Source of the DNA: Pyrinomonadaceae bacterium
GTDB lineage: Bacteria > Acidobacteriota > Blastocatellia > Pyrinomonadales > Pyrinomonadaceae
Direction: 5' to 3'
DNA length: 33,108 nt
Assembly (NCBI GenBank): GCA_013812905.1
Contig: JACCSP010000339.1
Span: 1 to 33,108, forward strand
Numbering within the stretch: position 1 is the first letter of the stretch; each line of letters opens with the position of its first letter. Below are positions 1 to 9,271 of the stretch, piece by piece. Under the pieces are notes generated by a model. That model was not told the origin of the DNA, searched no databases, and saw only the letters and a list, made by a program, of their open reading frames with translations. The position numbers and the translations under genes were made by a program.

Positions 1-489
1 AAAGGTACTTCGTTCGCCGACCAACGCCATACTTTTGTTATGAGTCTCGTGGCGCTTCCGCAATTTAAATTTGACAACAAAACGCTTCACTATCTCTTCA
101 ACAACAACCAGGTCGGGATGATTGCAACCGCCAACAGCGGCGAAAGATTCAACATCGTTTCTACTTCAGACATCAACGGCGACGGGGCTACGATTTCGGA
201 TCGACCGGTCGGCATCAAACGTAATTCAGGAACAACTCCGCCACAATTTAATGTTGATTTGCGCTACTCCCGTTTCTTTAATTTCACAGAGCGTTACAAG
301 CTGGGGGTTTTTGGAGAATTCCAAAATCTTTTTAACATCAACAGTATCGTCCAATTCAACAACGTCACCGTCACCACAAATCCCTCTACCGGCGACTTAT
401 TCGGCGGACTTCCCGATTTCAAAGCGCGTAATCAATCAACCTCGCAAGACAGCCGCCAGTTCCAACTCGGCCTCAAGTTTATTTTCTAG
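1..489 (+). CDS. TonB-dependent receptor / Oar-like outer membrane protein, C-terminal fragment (5' end outside window)
   Basis: Frame is open from base 1 (KGTSFADQRHTFVM...) and ends in a beta-barrel-like terminus '...QFQLGLKFIF' with 'YKLGVFGEFQNLFNINSIVQFNNV', typical of TonB-dependent receptor plugs/barrels. Confidence 0.8.
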   Translation, partial: KGTSFADQRHTFVMSLVALPQFKFDNKTLHYLFNNNQVGMIATANSGERFNIVSTSDINGDGATISDRPVGIKRNSGTTPPQFNVDLRYSRFFNFTERYKLGVFGEFQNLFNINSIVQFNNVTVTTNPSTGDLFGGLPDFKARNQSTSQDSRQFQLGLKFIF

Positions 490-948
490 CAAACACTGGC
501 ATCGGAAACGTCAGCGACAAACGGCGAATGGTGAACGCCATGCGAACGAATACCTTCCTGGCCAACGAACATTGCGCCAATAGTGAAGAGCCACTTTTTC
601 AAATCAGGCGAACACCCTTCGGTGTGTTTACCGCAAATGTTGCCGAACTGACGCCTTCCTGAGAATCAAACCAGATTGTGATGAGGAACAATATATGCCT
701 GGAACTGTTGGAATCAGTTGCAGTCGATTGCTCTATTGCTGGCGCAAGCGGGCGGTTTCGAATCATTCTCAAATTAATTTCACCCACTGAACGGGGCGGC
801 ACGCTCGCTACAACAAACGATGGAAATCCTTGGGCTCTTATTGGGCTGTTTTGAGGGACATGCGGGACAACAGGGACTCAAATTCGGATCTTTTAAACCT
901 TGCAGATTCCTGAAATGGCGATGTACATTGAACTTACCGAAAGCGCAC

Positions 949-1023
<75 letters not shown>

Positions 1024-1080
1024 ATATCTATTTAGGTGTCATCCTTCAGGTTGTAGGAGATCGTCGTCTCGGCTAAACAC

Positions 1081-1119
1081 GAAACCCGCGCGATCTAATA
1101 GATGCGCGGGTTTCTTTAT
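1081..1119 (+). terminator. Rho-independent-like hairpin downstream of tRNA-Val
   Basis: Perfect 11-bp inverted repeat GAAACCCGCGC (1081-1091) / GCGCGGGTTTC (1104-1114) with inner ATCT/AGAT pairing, followed by a T-rich tract. Confidence 0.75.
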
Positions 1120-1166
1120 TCGACGTTCCCTAACGCCAAATCCAACGGAGAATTTGGCAGTCCTTC

Positions 1167-1367
1167 TCAGCCTTTTCCTTTTTTTCCGTCGTTTTTCTTG
1201 TCACCGCCCTTATTATTATTCTGCGGCGGCTTCTCTCTTTTTGGCTCAACTACCACCCTGGTGTCAGGTTTCGGGGGACGCTTCTCCTCTTTCTTTTGCG
1301 CGAAGGCGCCAGCGGAAACAATGCAGGCCATTCCCGCTGCCATCAACTTTCGCTTAAAGTTTGTCAT
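1167..1367 (-). CDS. Small secreted, Lys/Pro-rich, low-complexity protein (66 aa)
   Basis: Signal-peptide-like N-terminus 'MTNFKRKLMAAGMACIVSAGAFA' then charged/Pro/Asn tail; GAGGAGG Shine-Dalgarno-like sequence about 14 nt upstream of ATG. Confidence 0.6.
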   Translation of the reverse strand: MTNFKRKLMAAGMACIVSAGAFAQKKEEKRPPKPDTRVVVEPKREKPPQNNNKGGDKKNDGKKGKG

Positions 1368-1737
1368 TATTCTAAGGGCCTCCTCATGGGTAACTCAGCG
1401 CTCATGGGGAGGGAGAAGAGATGCGCTGACTAAAACCGAGCAATATGGGTGCCACAATCTATTGGCCCTACCGGTCCGTCCCACCTGCCGAAGTCTATCA
1501 GGAACGGCCTGGGACACGCACGGTTTCGAGCGATTTCGCACCGTATCGTGCAGGAGGCTGACTTAAGGGCCAGGCTAAGAGTCCCCCTTTGGAAACCGCC
1601 GCCGTTCCGCTTGCAGTACGTACGGGCGCGGCACGCCGATCTAGGAAAGTCAAGTTTGTAGCACTTTACGACCCCTGCAGTGGGGATAGCTCCCCCAAAA
1701 GCGAGCCGCCCGCATTGGCACGCTGGGCTCCCACTCC

Positions 1738-3960
1738 TCACCGCCGGACACTAATGCTTAACGTGCCCACGTTTCCACTGATGTCAAAGGCACGCAGCGA
1801 GATTGTGTGTTCACCCTGCGCTAAACCTGCGAAATCAAGCGAATACCTTTCATTCCCGCTGTCAGCTATTCCATCATCGGGAAAGATGGGACTCCAGAGC
1901 GTCCCGTCGATGCTCGCATCAGCTCTTTTTACTTTGCCCGTCGCGTCCTGAACGTCAAACACCGCCAACACTCTCTCGAGCCGAACCTGAGGTTGCCCTG
2001 CCAGTTTTACTGCTGGCGGAGTATTGTCAATATCCACCGCCTCGCTCAAACGCTCTCCCGACAATGCCTGGCCGACCGGATTGTCAGCGGCGTCAGATGC
2101 GGCGATCTTGATGATGTAGCGTCCGTCTGCCAGCGTTGCACCGTCGATGGTATAAAAGTTTTCGCGCAGCTTGTCCTTTAACAGACGAAAGGTGCTTTCA
2201 GCAAGCGCCCGGTAATAAACCGCATATTCGAGAGTGTCGCCATTGCGGTCTTCCGCTTGCCATTGAAAGGAACGGGCCCCGCGTTGATATAACCGTCGCG
2301 GAGGAACCTGCGCGGCCGCGCCAAACAGCGACGGATCAAGGCCTGACGATTCAACATTCGGATCGACCTGCATTTGAACTACCGACTGCAATCCTATTCC
2401 GACTGGCAACGCTGTGATCGAGAGAACCTCAGGCGCCACATTCCTCGGAAGATAGGCAATGCTCACATCCTCCATCCACGTCGAACTTGATGCCCCAGGC
2501 GCTGACCGCAACGCTGCGCGCCACTGAATGAACCGCGCGCGCGGGCTGGAGATCTGGTTTCCTTCCGGGTTGCGGTAAGCCGCACTCCATTCGCTCCATG
2601 TAGAATCCGGTCGCTCACCATTCCCCGTGCGAGTTTGCAGTTCAATACTGCCCCCGCCGCGCCAGAAGACTCGTCCCCAGGTGGCAGTTAGTTTTGCGTC
2701 CCGCACCGGCGATTCATAAAAGCCACCCGTAACCAACTCATTGCCAAAGCGGAGGAGTTTTCCTTGGTTACTGGATGCCGCATAAACTTGCCCGCCGCGC
2801 GCGAGGAAAGAGGAAATCTGTCCCTCAGTAGACTGCAGTAGCAGAGTATCCCGGCCGTCGTTGGTGACGGAATAGATACGCCCCTTATCAGCAGTGCCAA
2901 TGAGCACGCTCCCCGGTTGCAAAGCCGCGGCGATTGAGAACGCCGTTACCGAAGACGAACTCCATACGACATCCGCTGCGCCATCCGGCAGGATGCGGAA
3001 TACCGCGCTGCGGGCATTCGAGAGATCCGTGCGGCTGCGTTGGGTTGCACCCGGAGCTTGAGTTGGTGTTCCAGCCTCATCGATTGCGGTGATGGTCACA
3101 CTTGTCGTCGGAGTTCCTCCTGAGTCCGAGGGCTGGACGGCCGGTCCGGGGGCAGCTTGCGGTCGACTGGTCGAAGCGGCATCGCTGAGCGCAAGTGCAT
3201 AGATTGATCCATCCGGAGCCGGCGCCAGAGCGTGAATCTCTCTGAGCTGTGCATCAAAGAGCGCAAAAGCTTTACCATCGGGTGAAATCCGGAGCACCAA
3301 TCCGGCCGGATCGGTTCCGGCGATTAGATCTCCCTGTGCGGTCACTGCCAAAGATATGACATGCGTCTGATTGGTACTGATCAATAAGGACGACTCAGGC
3401 TTGGCACCGGCACTCGAAACTCGATACAGCTTGCCGTTGTCTCCGGTGCCGATAGCTACTGCGCCGTCGGGAAGGATTGCCAGCGACCAGATGTATTTGT
3501 CTGGGGGATCGAAATAGACTTCGGCAGGACCGCCTGAAGTGATGCGATAGACTTTCCCCTCGGGGGAGCTACCCGCATAAAGCACGCCATCGCGACCGAT
3601 CGCCAGCGCAGTGATATCGAGCTCTGGCGCGTCGTATAGCAAAGTTCCACGCCCTTCCGCTCCCACGCGATACACTTTTCCGTCGTGGCCGGTTCCAAGA
3701 TAAACCGCGCCCTGACTATCAATGGCGCTGGACCAGATAAAGGCCTGCTCGGTGTTGAATATTTCAGTGAAGTTTGGCGCCAGCATTAGTACCCCGGTAT
3801 CGGTAATGGAAACACCGCGGGCGTCACCTTTTAATAGTTCAGCGCGACCACTCGTTTCCCAGATTACAGGCTGGCCGGCCTGAATGCAGGGACAGTAACT
3901 CAGAGCGAAGAGAAAAAGCGTGGCGATTGACCACGTGCGATCCAGATTGGGTTGAAACAT
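1738..3960 (-). CDS. Secreted beta-propeller repeat protein with C-terminal Ig/Fn3-like region (740 aa)
   Basis: Signal peptide and repeated blades '...GDDGxVYRVG...DITALAIGRDGVLYAGSSPEGKVYRI...'; C-terminal 'NTPPAVKLAG...AQGEHTISLRAFDISGNVG'. Confidence 0.75.
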   Translation of the reverse strand: MFQPNLDRTWSIATLFLFALSYCPCIQAGQPVIWETSGRAELLKGDARGVSITDTGVLMLAPNFTEIFNTEQAFIWSSAIDSQGAVYLGTGHDGKVYRVGAEGRGTLLYDAPELDITALAIGRDGVLYAGSSPEGKVYRITSGGPAEVYFDPPDKYIWSLAILPDGAVAIGTGDNGKLYRVSSAGAKPESSLLISTNQTHVISLAVTAQGDLIAGTDPAGLVLRISPDGKAFALFDAQLREIHALAPAPDGSIYALALSDAASTSRPQAAPGPAVQPSDSGGTPTTSVTITAIDEAGTPTQAPGATQRSRTDLSNARSAVFRILPDGAADVVWSSSSVTAFSIAAALQPGSVLIGTADKGRIYSVTNDGRDTLLLQSTEGQISSFLARGGQVYAASSNQGKLLRFGNELVTGGFYESPVRDAKLTATWGRVFWRGGGSIELQTRTGNGERPDSTWSEWSAAYRNPEGNQISSPRARFIQWRAALRSAPGASSSTWMEDVSIAYLPRNVAPEVLSITALPVGIGLQSVVQMQVDPNVESSGLDPSLFGAAAQVPPRRLYQRGARSFQWQAEDRNGDTLEYAVYYRALAESTFRLLKDKLRENFYTIDGATLADGRYIIKIAASDAADNPVGQALSGERLSEAVDIDNTPPAVKLAGQPQVRLERVLAVFDVQDATGKVKRADASIDGTLWSPIFPDDGIADSGNERYSLDFAGLAQGEHTISLRAFDISGNVGTLSISVRR

Positions 3961-3968
3961 GATTGAAA

Positions 3969-5005
3969 TTAGTTCCCTATGTATTTGGCGTATAACGAAC
4001 GCGCTGTCTTCATTTCATCTGTGCCACGAATGATCGAGCGCGCGTCCTGAAAAACCGTGACTTCATACTCGCCGGTGCGAAAGCGCAGCAGGTAATCATT
4101 AAACTTGACCTCTCCGACGCCGCGAAGTCGTTCAGCCAGATTTTTGAAGTCTACCCGCGTTGGCTGAGCGGGCGAAATCTGAACCGCGTTTCTTCCGCAC
4201 ATGACTGCCGAAAGATCGCCCGCGGTGGCCTCTAAAGTGTCATAGCGCCCCAAGGCGCAGGTCAGACACTCCGCAGCGGGAGAGCCGGGATTAATCTTCC
4301 GCCATTCATTGCGCCAGACATCAAACTGCATCAGCGTCCGGTGCAGCTGTTCATGGTGGCCAGTCAATAGCTTCAGGGCCTCGCTGACCTGCACGGCAGC
4401 AACCACGCTGATGATAGGCAGGATTACGCCCGCGGTGTCGCAGGTTGGAGCGCTTGCCGCCGGCGGCGCCTCTTCAACACGCATCGCAGGCAGGGAGTTT
4501 GATGCGGTCGAATGGTCATGGTGACGCCGTAAGATCCCACTGCCGCACCATAGATCCAGTTGAGCTCATGCTTCACACAGGCATCGTTGATCAAATAACG
4601 TGTGGCAAAATTGTCTGTTCCGTCGAGGACAACATCGCAATTCTCAATTAGTCGTTCAATGTTCGAATGGTTGACGTCTACGACCTCGGGCTCAGTCTGA
4701 ATTTCTGAATTGAGCCCGCGGATGTGAGTAGCAGCGGCAATCGCTTTCGGTATACGTTCGGCCGCATCCCGCTCTGTGAACATAGTCTGGCGGTGGAGAT
4801 TTGACGCCTCGACAAAATCACGATCTACGATCCGCAGCCGCCCGACGCCGGCACGGGCCAAAGCCTCGGCGTGCGACGAACCCAAGGCGCCACAGCCAAT
4901 AATTAAGGCTCGCGATTCAAGCAGACGTTGTTGGCCTTCTTTGCCGATGCCGCTAAAGAGAATTTGCCGGCTGTAGCGCTGATTCATAGTTTTTAAATTG
5001 CCCAT
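3969..5005 (-). pseudogene. ThiF/MoeB/HesA-family adenylyltransferase, reading frame split by a 1-nt deletion (or sequencing error)
   Basis: ORFs 4424-5005 (N-terminus, '[46 protein letters not shown]...CLRCVL') and 3969-4484 (C-terminus, '[18 protein letters not shown]...') are halves of one E1-like protein. They join at about 4474-4480, where GTGTT-GAAGAG needs one extra base to read CV[F/L]EEAPP. The start may be 4987 (MNQRYSRQ). Confidence 0.8.
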
Positions 5006-5011
5006 TCGGAT

Positions 5012-5070
5012 CTCAGATCTGAAACTTAAGATCTGAGATAATCTGAGAGCTCAGATTTGAGATCTGCTCA
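5012..5070. repeat. Clustered inverted repeats of CTCAGATCT/AGATCTGAG type
   Basis: Perfect CTCAGATCT (5012-5020) / AGATCTGAG (5029-5037), followed by AATCTGAG-AG-CTCAGATT and further GAGATCTG copies. Confidence 0.75.
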
Positions 5071-5073
5071 GCG

Positions 5074-6672
5074 CTACTTGCACTGCCGTGGTCTCAGTGC
5101 GCCCATGGCGGCGTCTCGCATAACTTCCGCAGGTGCTACGACACCGGTCCACAGTCGAAATTGTTCGCCAGCCTGTATGACCAGCATTTCCAATCCACCA
5201 ATCAACTCGCAACCAGCCTCGCGAGCCTCCCGTAGGAATCGTGTCTCCGCTGGATTGTAAACTAGATCGTAGGCCAAGCGCGCGCCGCGAAGTTGGGCAG
5301 CGGTGGCCGGCGTTTCGATTTCTGGCGCGCCTGACGTTCCCAAAGGCGTAGCGTTGATTACTATGTCAAATCCCTCAAATGACGCCGAGCCCAACTGTTC
5401 CGAGGAGGCGCCAAATCTTCCAGCCAGCCGTCGGGCTTTGCCAACATCGCGGGCAAAGACGGTTACCTCGGCGCCCTTCTGTCGCAGACTCCACACCGCT
5501 GCACTCGCGGCCCCACCTGCCCCAATCACAGCACAACGCGCCTCGCTCAATTCACGAATTCGCGGGATTATCGGTCTGACTAAGGCGTCAGCATCTGTGT
5601 TAAAGCCGTGCAGTTGGTCGCCCTGCACAACAATCGTATTGACCGCTCCTATTTCTTTTGCCGCGGGATCGATCCAGTCCAGGCAACTCATTACTGAAGT
5701 CTTATGCGGCGCCGTCACACTCAAGCCCCGAAAGTCCCAAGCGATCTCGCGGGTGCGGGGATGGACCATGCGCTTAATAAACGACGAAATCTCCCGAACC
5801 TCAAACGGCAGATAAACCCCATCAAATTTGGCAGACTCAAAGGCTGCATTATGGATGTACGGCGAAATTGAATGAGTGACGGGCAAACCGGCAAGGCCCA
5901 TGATGCGGGTCCGCCGACTGATCCTGTCGATCCGATACAAACTCCGCAGTTCTCTCGCAGTTATTTGACCCGGAGCAGTGGCACTGTTATTTTCGAGAGC
6001 TCCATAAGTCAGAAAAGCCCCACGCGACGGACCCAGAACGCGAGTCGGGAGTCCCGCCGTCCCCATGGCGATGGCAATCATCTCCCGATTTTCGGAACGC
6101 GCGCGGTCAATCAAGTTAAATGCAGTAATGCAGTCAGTAATATCGTCAGCCTGGAAGGCGATCTTGAGAATGCGCGCGGGAGTCTGAGTCATTCGATCAA
6201 AGATTCGATCGAGATCGCCGGGCACCCCCACAAAGTCGTGGTGAGAACAGATGACCTGGGACCAATCAACTTTCTTCCCATAGTCAAAAAACGACGCATT
6301 AAGAGCGAGATCAAGTTCGATATCCAGAAATTGGGCTGAAGTGGGGCGATTGAACAACCAAAACGATAACCTGGATTCCGTATCAAGCTTCCGATGGCCA
6401 CCTTGCTCGGCGGGACGAAAAGTCAGAATGGTTGGTCGCTGAGTCTGGTCAAAGAGGTGTACGCCATTTTTGAAGCTCGCTCCGATTTGAAATGGATCAA
6501 GGCAGTCGAGTCTCACCTCAATTAGATCGCCTATTTCGGCCGCCCTCGCGATTGCCCGCTCAGCAGCACCAATACTCTGTTCGCAGACGGGAACACAAAT
6601 ACGAACTGAATTGCCGGCTTTCATCAAATGGAGAGCGAGGCGATGCCTGTCCTTCGACTTCAGGAATGGCAT
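5074..6672 (-). CDS. aroDE: Bifunctional type I 3-dehydroquinate dehydratase / shikimate dehydrogenase
   Basis: N-terminal AroD-like 'GDLIEVRLDCLD...LTFRPAEQGG...VICSHHDF...KIAFQADD' and C-terminal AroE 'GLPVTHSISPYIHNAAFE...LSVTAPHKTSVM...GAVNTIV...GFNTDADA...VIGAGGAASAAV...INATPLG'. Confidence 0.92.
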   Translation of the reverse strand: MPFLKSKDRHRLALHLMKAGNSVRICVPVCEQSIGAAERAIARAAEIGDLIEVRLDCLDPFQIGASFKNGVHLFDQTQRPTILTFRPAEQGGHRKLDTESRLSFWLFNRPTSAQFLDIELDLALNASFFDYGKKVDWSQVICSHHDFVGVPGDLDRIFDRMTQTPARILKIAFQADDITDCITAFNLIDRARSENREMIAIAMGTAGLPTRVLGPSRGAFLTYGALENNSATAPGQITARELRSLYRIDRISRRTRIMGLAGLPVTHSISPYIHNAAFESAKFDGVYLPFEVREISSFIKRMVHPRTREIAWDFRGLSVTAPHKTSVMSCLDWIDPAAKEIGAVNTIVVQGDQLHGFNTDADALVRPIIPRIRELSEARCAVIGAGGAASAAVWSLRQKGAEVTVFARDVGKARRLAGRFGASSEQLGSASFEGFDIVINATPLGTSGAPEIETPATAAQLRGARLAYDLVYNPAETRFLREAREAGCELIGGLEMLVIQAGEQFRLWTGVVAPAEVMRDAAMGALRPRQCK

Positions 6673-6697
6673 CGCCTCGGTCTATTCCCGAGATCAT

Positions 6698-7240
6698 TTA
6701 CTTCGGTGGTTCAGTTGAAGCATCGAGATGTCTGGTAGGCGCTTCGGCCCCGAGGTGGCGTGTTGTGCCTTCAGTCACACTAGGTGGCGGCACAAGTTCT
6801 CCGGTATTGCGCCGGGGAAATGAATTTACGCGAGGGGGAGGCTGCATCGCGGGCTGAGAAGGCTGAACAAGCACGTTGCCAATCCTCGCGCGTTTCTCTG
6901 CTTCCTTCACCCTAATGTATTGCGCGACACCGGTTCCCATGAGAGAGAAGGCCGGAATCAGCATCCAGAACCACCAGCCTCTGCCCATTGCCGAAAACGC
7001 GAGGGCCATCGATACCAGCAAAAAAGCAATCCCCATAAACGCATTCTTGAAGGCGTTATCGAGGCCGGCCTCTTTGCTATCGCTCTTAAGCGCACGTTTG
7101 TCCGAGCGGGAGAGCCCCTGCACATCAACTGAAGACAATTGCCCGGTTAAAGCCTGCGGCACCAGACTAATGTTGGCTCCGCATACACGGCAAAAACTGG
7201 CTCCGTCGAGGTTTTGCGTTGCACACTTTGGACAGAACAT
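6698..7240 (-). CDS. Zinc-ribbon membrane protein (180 aa)
   Basis: N-terminal 'MFCPKCATQNLDGASFCRVCGANI' double-CxxC zinc ribbon, then two hydrophobic segments. Confidence 0.8.
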   Translation of the reverse strand: MFCPKCATQNLDGASFCRVCGANISLVPQALTGQLSSVDVQGLSRSDKRALKSDSKEAGLDNAFKNAFMGIAFLLVSMALAFSAMGRGWWFWMLIPAFSLMGTGVAQYIRVKEAEKRARIGNVLVQPSQPAMQPPPRVNSFPRRNTGELVPPPSVTEGTTRHLGAEAPTRHLDASTEPPK

Positions 7241-7263
7241 GTATCCCTCCGATTATCCAGATC

Positions 7264-8133
7264 CTACTTCATTCCTGCTGCTGCTCGCTGTCTCAAGACT
7301 TCGTAAAGCAAAACCCCAGCCGCCACCGACACGTTCAGGGACCCCAACCGACCAACAACAGGAATACGAACAAGTGTGTCACAGCGTTCCCTGACTAACC
7401 GGTGCAGACCTGCACCTTCACTTCCGAGAAAGATCGCCGAAGGCAGTGTCCAATCCCACTCCGTGTAATTTGACGGTCCTTCCCTCGCGGCTCCGACGAC
7501 CCAGATGTTACGTTCTTTCAACTGCTCTATCAATCGAACCAGGTTCGAGGCGCGAGCTATAGGCACATATTCCACTGCGCCGGCAGCTGCTTTTGCGACG
7601 GCATCGGTTAGACCTACGGCACGTCGCTGGGGAATAAAAATTCCATGCACTCCGGCGCATTCCGCCGTCCGGAGAATCGCTCCAAAGTTTCGCGGATCTT
7701 CGATCCCATCCAACCCCAACAAAAGCGGCGGCTGCTCCGTTCCCACTCGGGCAGCAACCAACTCGAGAAGTTCATCTGCTTCTCTGTATTGGGCGGCAGC
7801 AGTCCTGGCGACAACCCCCTGGTGCGTCGTTGCCTTTAAGGAGCGATCGAGGCTGACTCGAGGTACGCGATGAACGGGCACATTCGCCTGCTTTGCCAGC
7901 ACCAACAAGTCTCGCAGACGCTCGGATCGCGCTCCCTCCGCAATTGTAATGCTATCAATTGGTCGCTGGCCCGCACGGAGCGCCTCGAGCACGGGAATCA
8001 ATCCATAGATCTTGTCGCCTTGGCCGTCGAGCATCGAACGCGGGCCGGGCTCATGCATGGCATCGTGTGGTTGGGCGTCTTTCTGTGGGAACCGCTGGCC
8101 CGCTGATCTCTGTCTCTTATTTATAGTCTTCAT
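7264..8133 (-). CDS. rlmB: TrmH-family 23S rRNA (guanosine-2'-O)-methyltransferase RlmB
   Basis: 'IYGLIPVLEALRAGQRPID...LLLGLDGIEDPRNFGAILRTAECAGVHGIFIPQRRA...FLGSEGAGLHRLVRERCDTLVRIPVVGRLGSLNVSVAAGVLLYEVLRQR' SPOUT motifs; start overlaps upstream stop by 17 nt. Confidence 0.92.
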   Translation of the reverse strand: MKTINKRQRSAGQRFPQKDAQPHDAMHEPGPRSMLDGQGDKIYGLIPVLEALRAGQRPIDSITIAEGARSERLRDLLVLAKQANVPVHRVPRVSLDRSLKATTHQGVVARTAAAQYREADELLELVAARVGTEQPPLLLGLDGIEDPRNFGAILRTAECAGVHGIFIPQRRAVGLTDAVAKAAAGAVEYVPIARASNLVRLIEQLKERNIWVVGAAREGPSNYTEWDWTLPSAIFLGSEGAGLHRLVRERCDTLVRIPVVGRLGSLNVSVAAGVLLYEVLRQRAAAGMK

Positions 8134-9208
8134 CCTGATCGCTGTCAGATTTGGCTTGACCTTTCAAGAAGTAACGAAGCCGCGAATAATGCGTGAACTG
8201 ATCTTCGTTGCTGCTCTCCGTGATGGTGCCGACGGTGTACTTCCCGGGCCGCTCAAGGCGCCAGCCTCGCGACTCGGTTTGCTGTCCACAGGGCCAAACG
8301 ACTTCCAGCGCTTGCCTGCACGAGTAGTATGCATCATCGTATTCAGCCCGGGGCGCCTTGTCGCGAATCAGATCGAGCAGCATAGAAATGTTTTCGGCGA
8401 CCACCAGCCTTTTACCGCTGAGGCCAGAGAAGTCGAAGCTATTAGCGAGTATGCGAAACTTCGCGTTGGGGTTTTCACTGTAGAGATCCACCACAGCCTC
8501 GTCGAAAAAGTGAATCGCGTCTTCGATCTCATTTTTTCGTCTTACGACTTTTCGCTCCTGCAGCTCGACCCGCTTGCGCGACAATCTGCCGGTCACTAAT
8601 AGGACAAGGTGGCTCCAGGGGATTTGAGATTCATCCCTTTCCAGAATAAGCTTTGGCGTCAATCCGTTTTCATTGATGCTGACCGAACGCATTCGAGTTG
8701 GAGGAGATACCCGGATTTCGAGATCTTCATCCGATACGATTACCGTCTCGAACGCCAGGTCTTTCAACCTGCGGTCAATCAAGTCAGCTTCCTCAAGCGT
8801 GTGGGTTCGAGCCAAGGGCAGCGGGGTAGGGCCAGAGATCAAGCGGCGCAGGTCGTTGGGGTCAAGTCCGAGAAGTTCGGCGGCCTGTCTGAGAGCTTCA
8901 CTCTGGACTTCTAGCGCCTGGGACAGGGAGATGATGTTGTGGCCCAGCGCCGAGTTTTCCACCGGCTTGAGGCTGGGTTTAAGAAGGTCGGCGGTCTTTT
9001 CGGTAACTGGAAGCGGCGCGCCGCAATAGAGGCAGCATAGTTTGGTCGGCGGATTCGCACGCAAACACTCTTCGCACCGGACCATCTGGTCCGGCGCGAA
9101 CGCTTGGGGCACGGATGGCATTAGGGGCCCACCACTCAAGAAAGGGATGTTTTTGTTATCTTTCGGCAACCACTCCTCCAAGCGCTCTTGAGTATACGCC
9201 GGGTTCAA
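8117..9208 (-). CDS. Conserved hypothetical zinc-ribbon protein (about 363 aa; start uncertain)
   Basis: Long ORF with 'VRCEECLRANPPTKLCCLYCGAPLP' zinc ribbon; overlaps the rlmB start. The listed start is TTG and an internal ATG is possible. Confidence 0.7.
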   Translation of the reverse strand: MNPAYTQERLEEWLPKDNKNIPFLSGGPLMPSVPQAFAPDQMVRCEECLRANPPTKLCCLYCGAPLPVTEKTADLLKPSLKPVENSALGHNIISLSQALEVQSEALRQAAELLGLDPNDLRRLISGPTPLPLARTHTLEEADLIDRRLKDLAFETVIVSDEDLEIRVSPPTRMRSVSINENGLTPKLILERDESQIPWSHLVLLVTGRLSRKRVELQERKVVRRKNEIEDAIHFFDEAVVDLYSENPNAKFRILANSFDFSGLSGKRLVVAENISMLLDLIRDKAPRAEYDDAYYSCRQALEVVWPCGQQTESRGWRLERPGKYTVGTITESSNEDQFTHYSRLRYFLKGQAKSDSDQDEDYK

Positions 9209-9271
9209 AGGTTTTTATCGAAACAAAGTTGGTAACAAGATCCGATGGCGCAACTTAAGGCGCAACTTAAT

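Noticed and set aside
122-583. 153-aa plus-strand ORF overlapping the TonB receptor
   Set aside because: It is out-of-frame translation over a well-supported receptor C-terminus.
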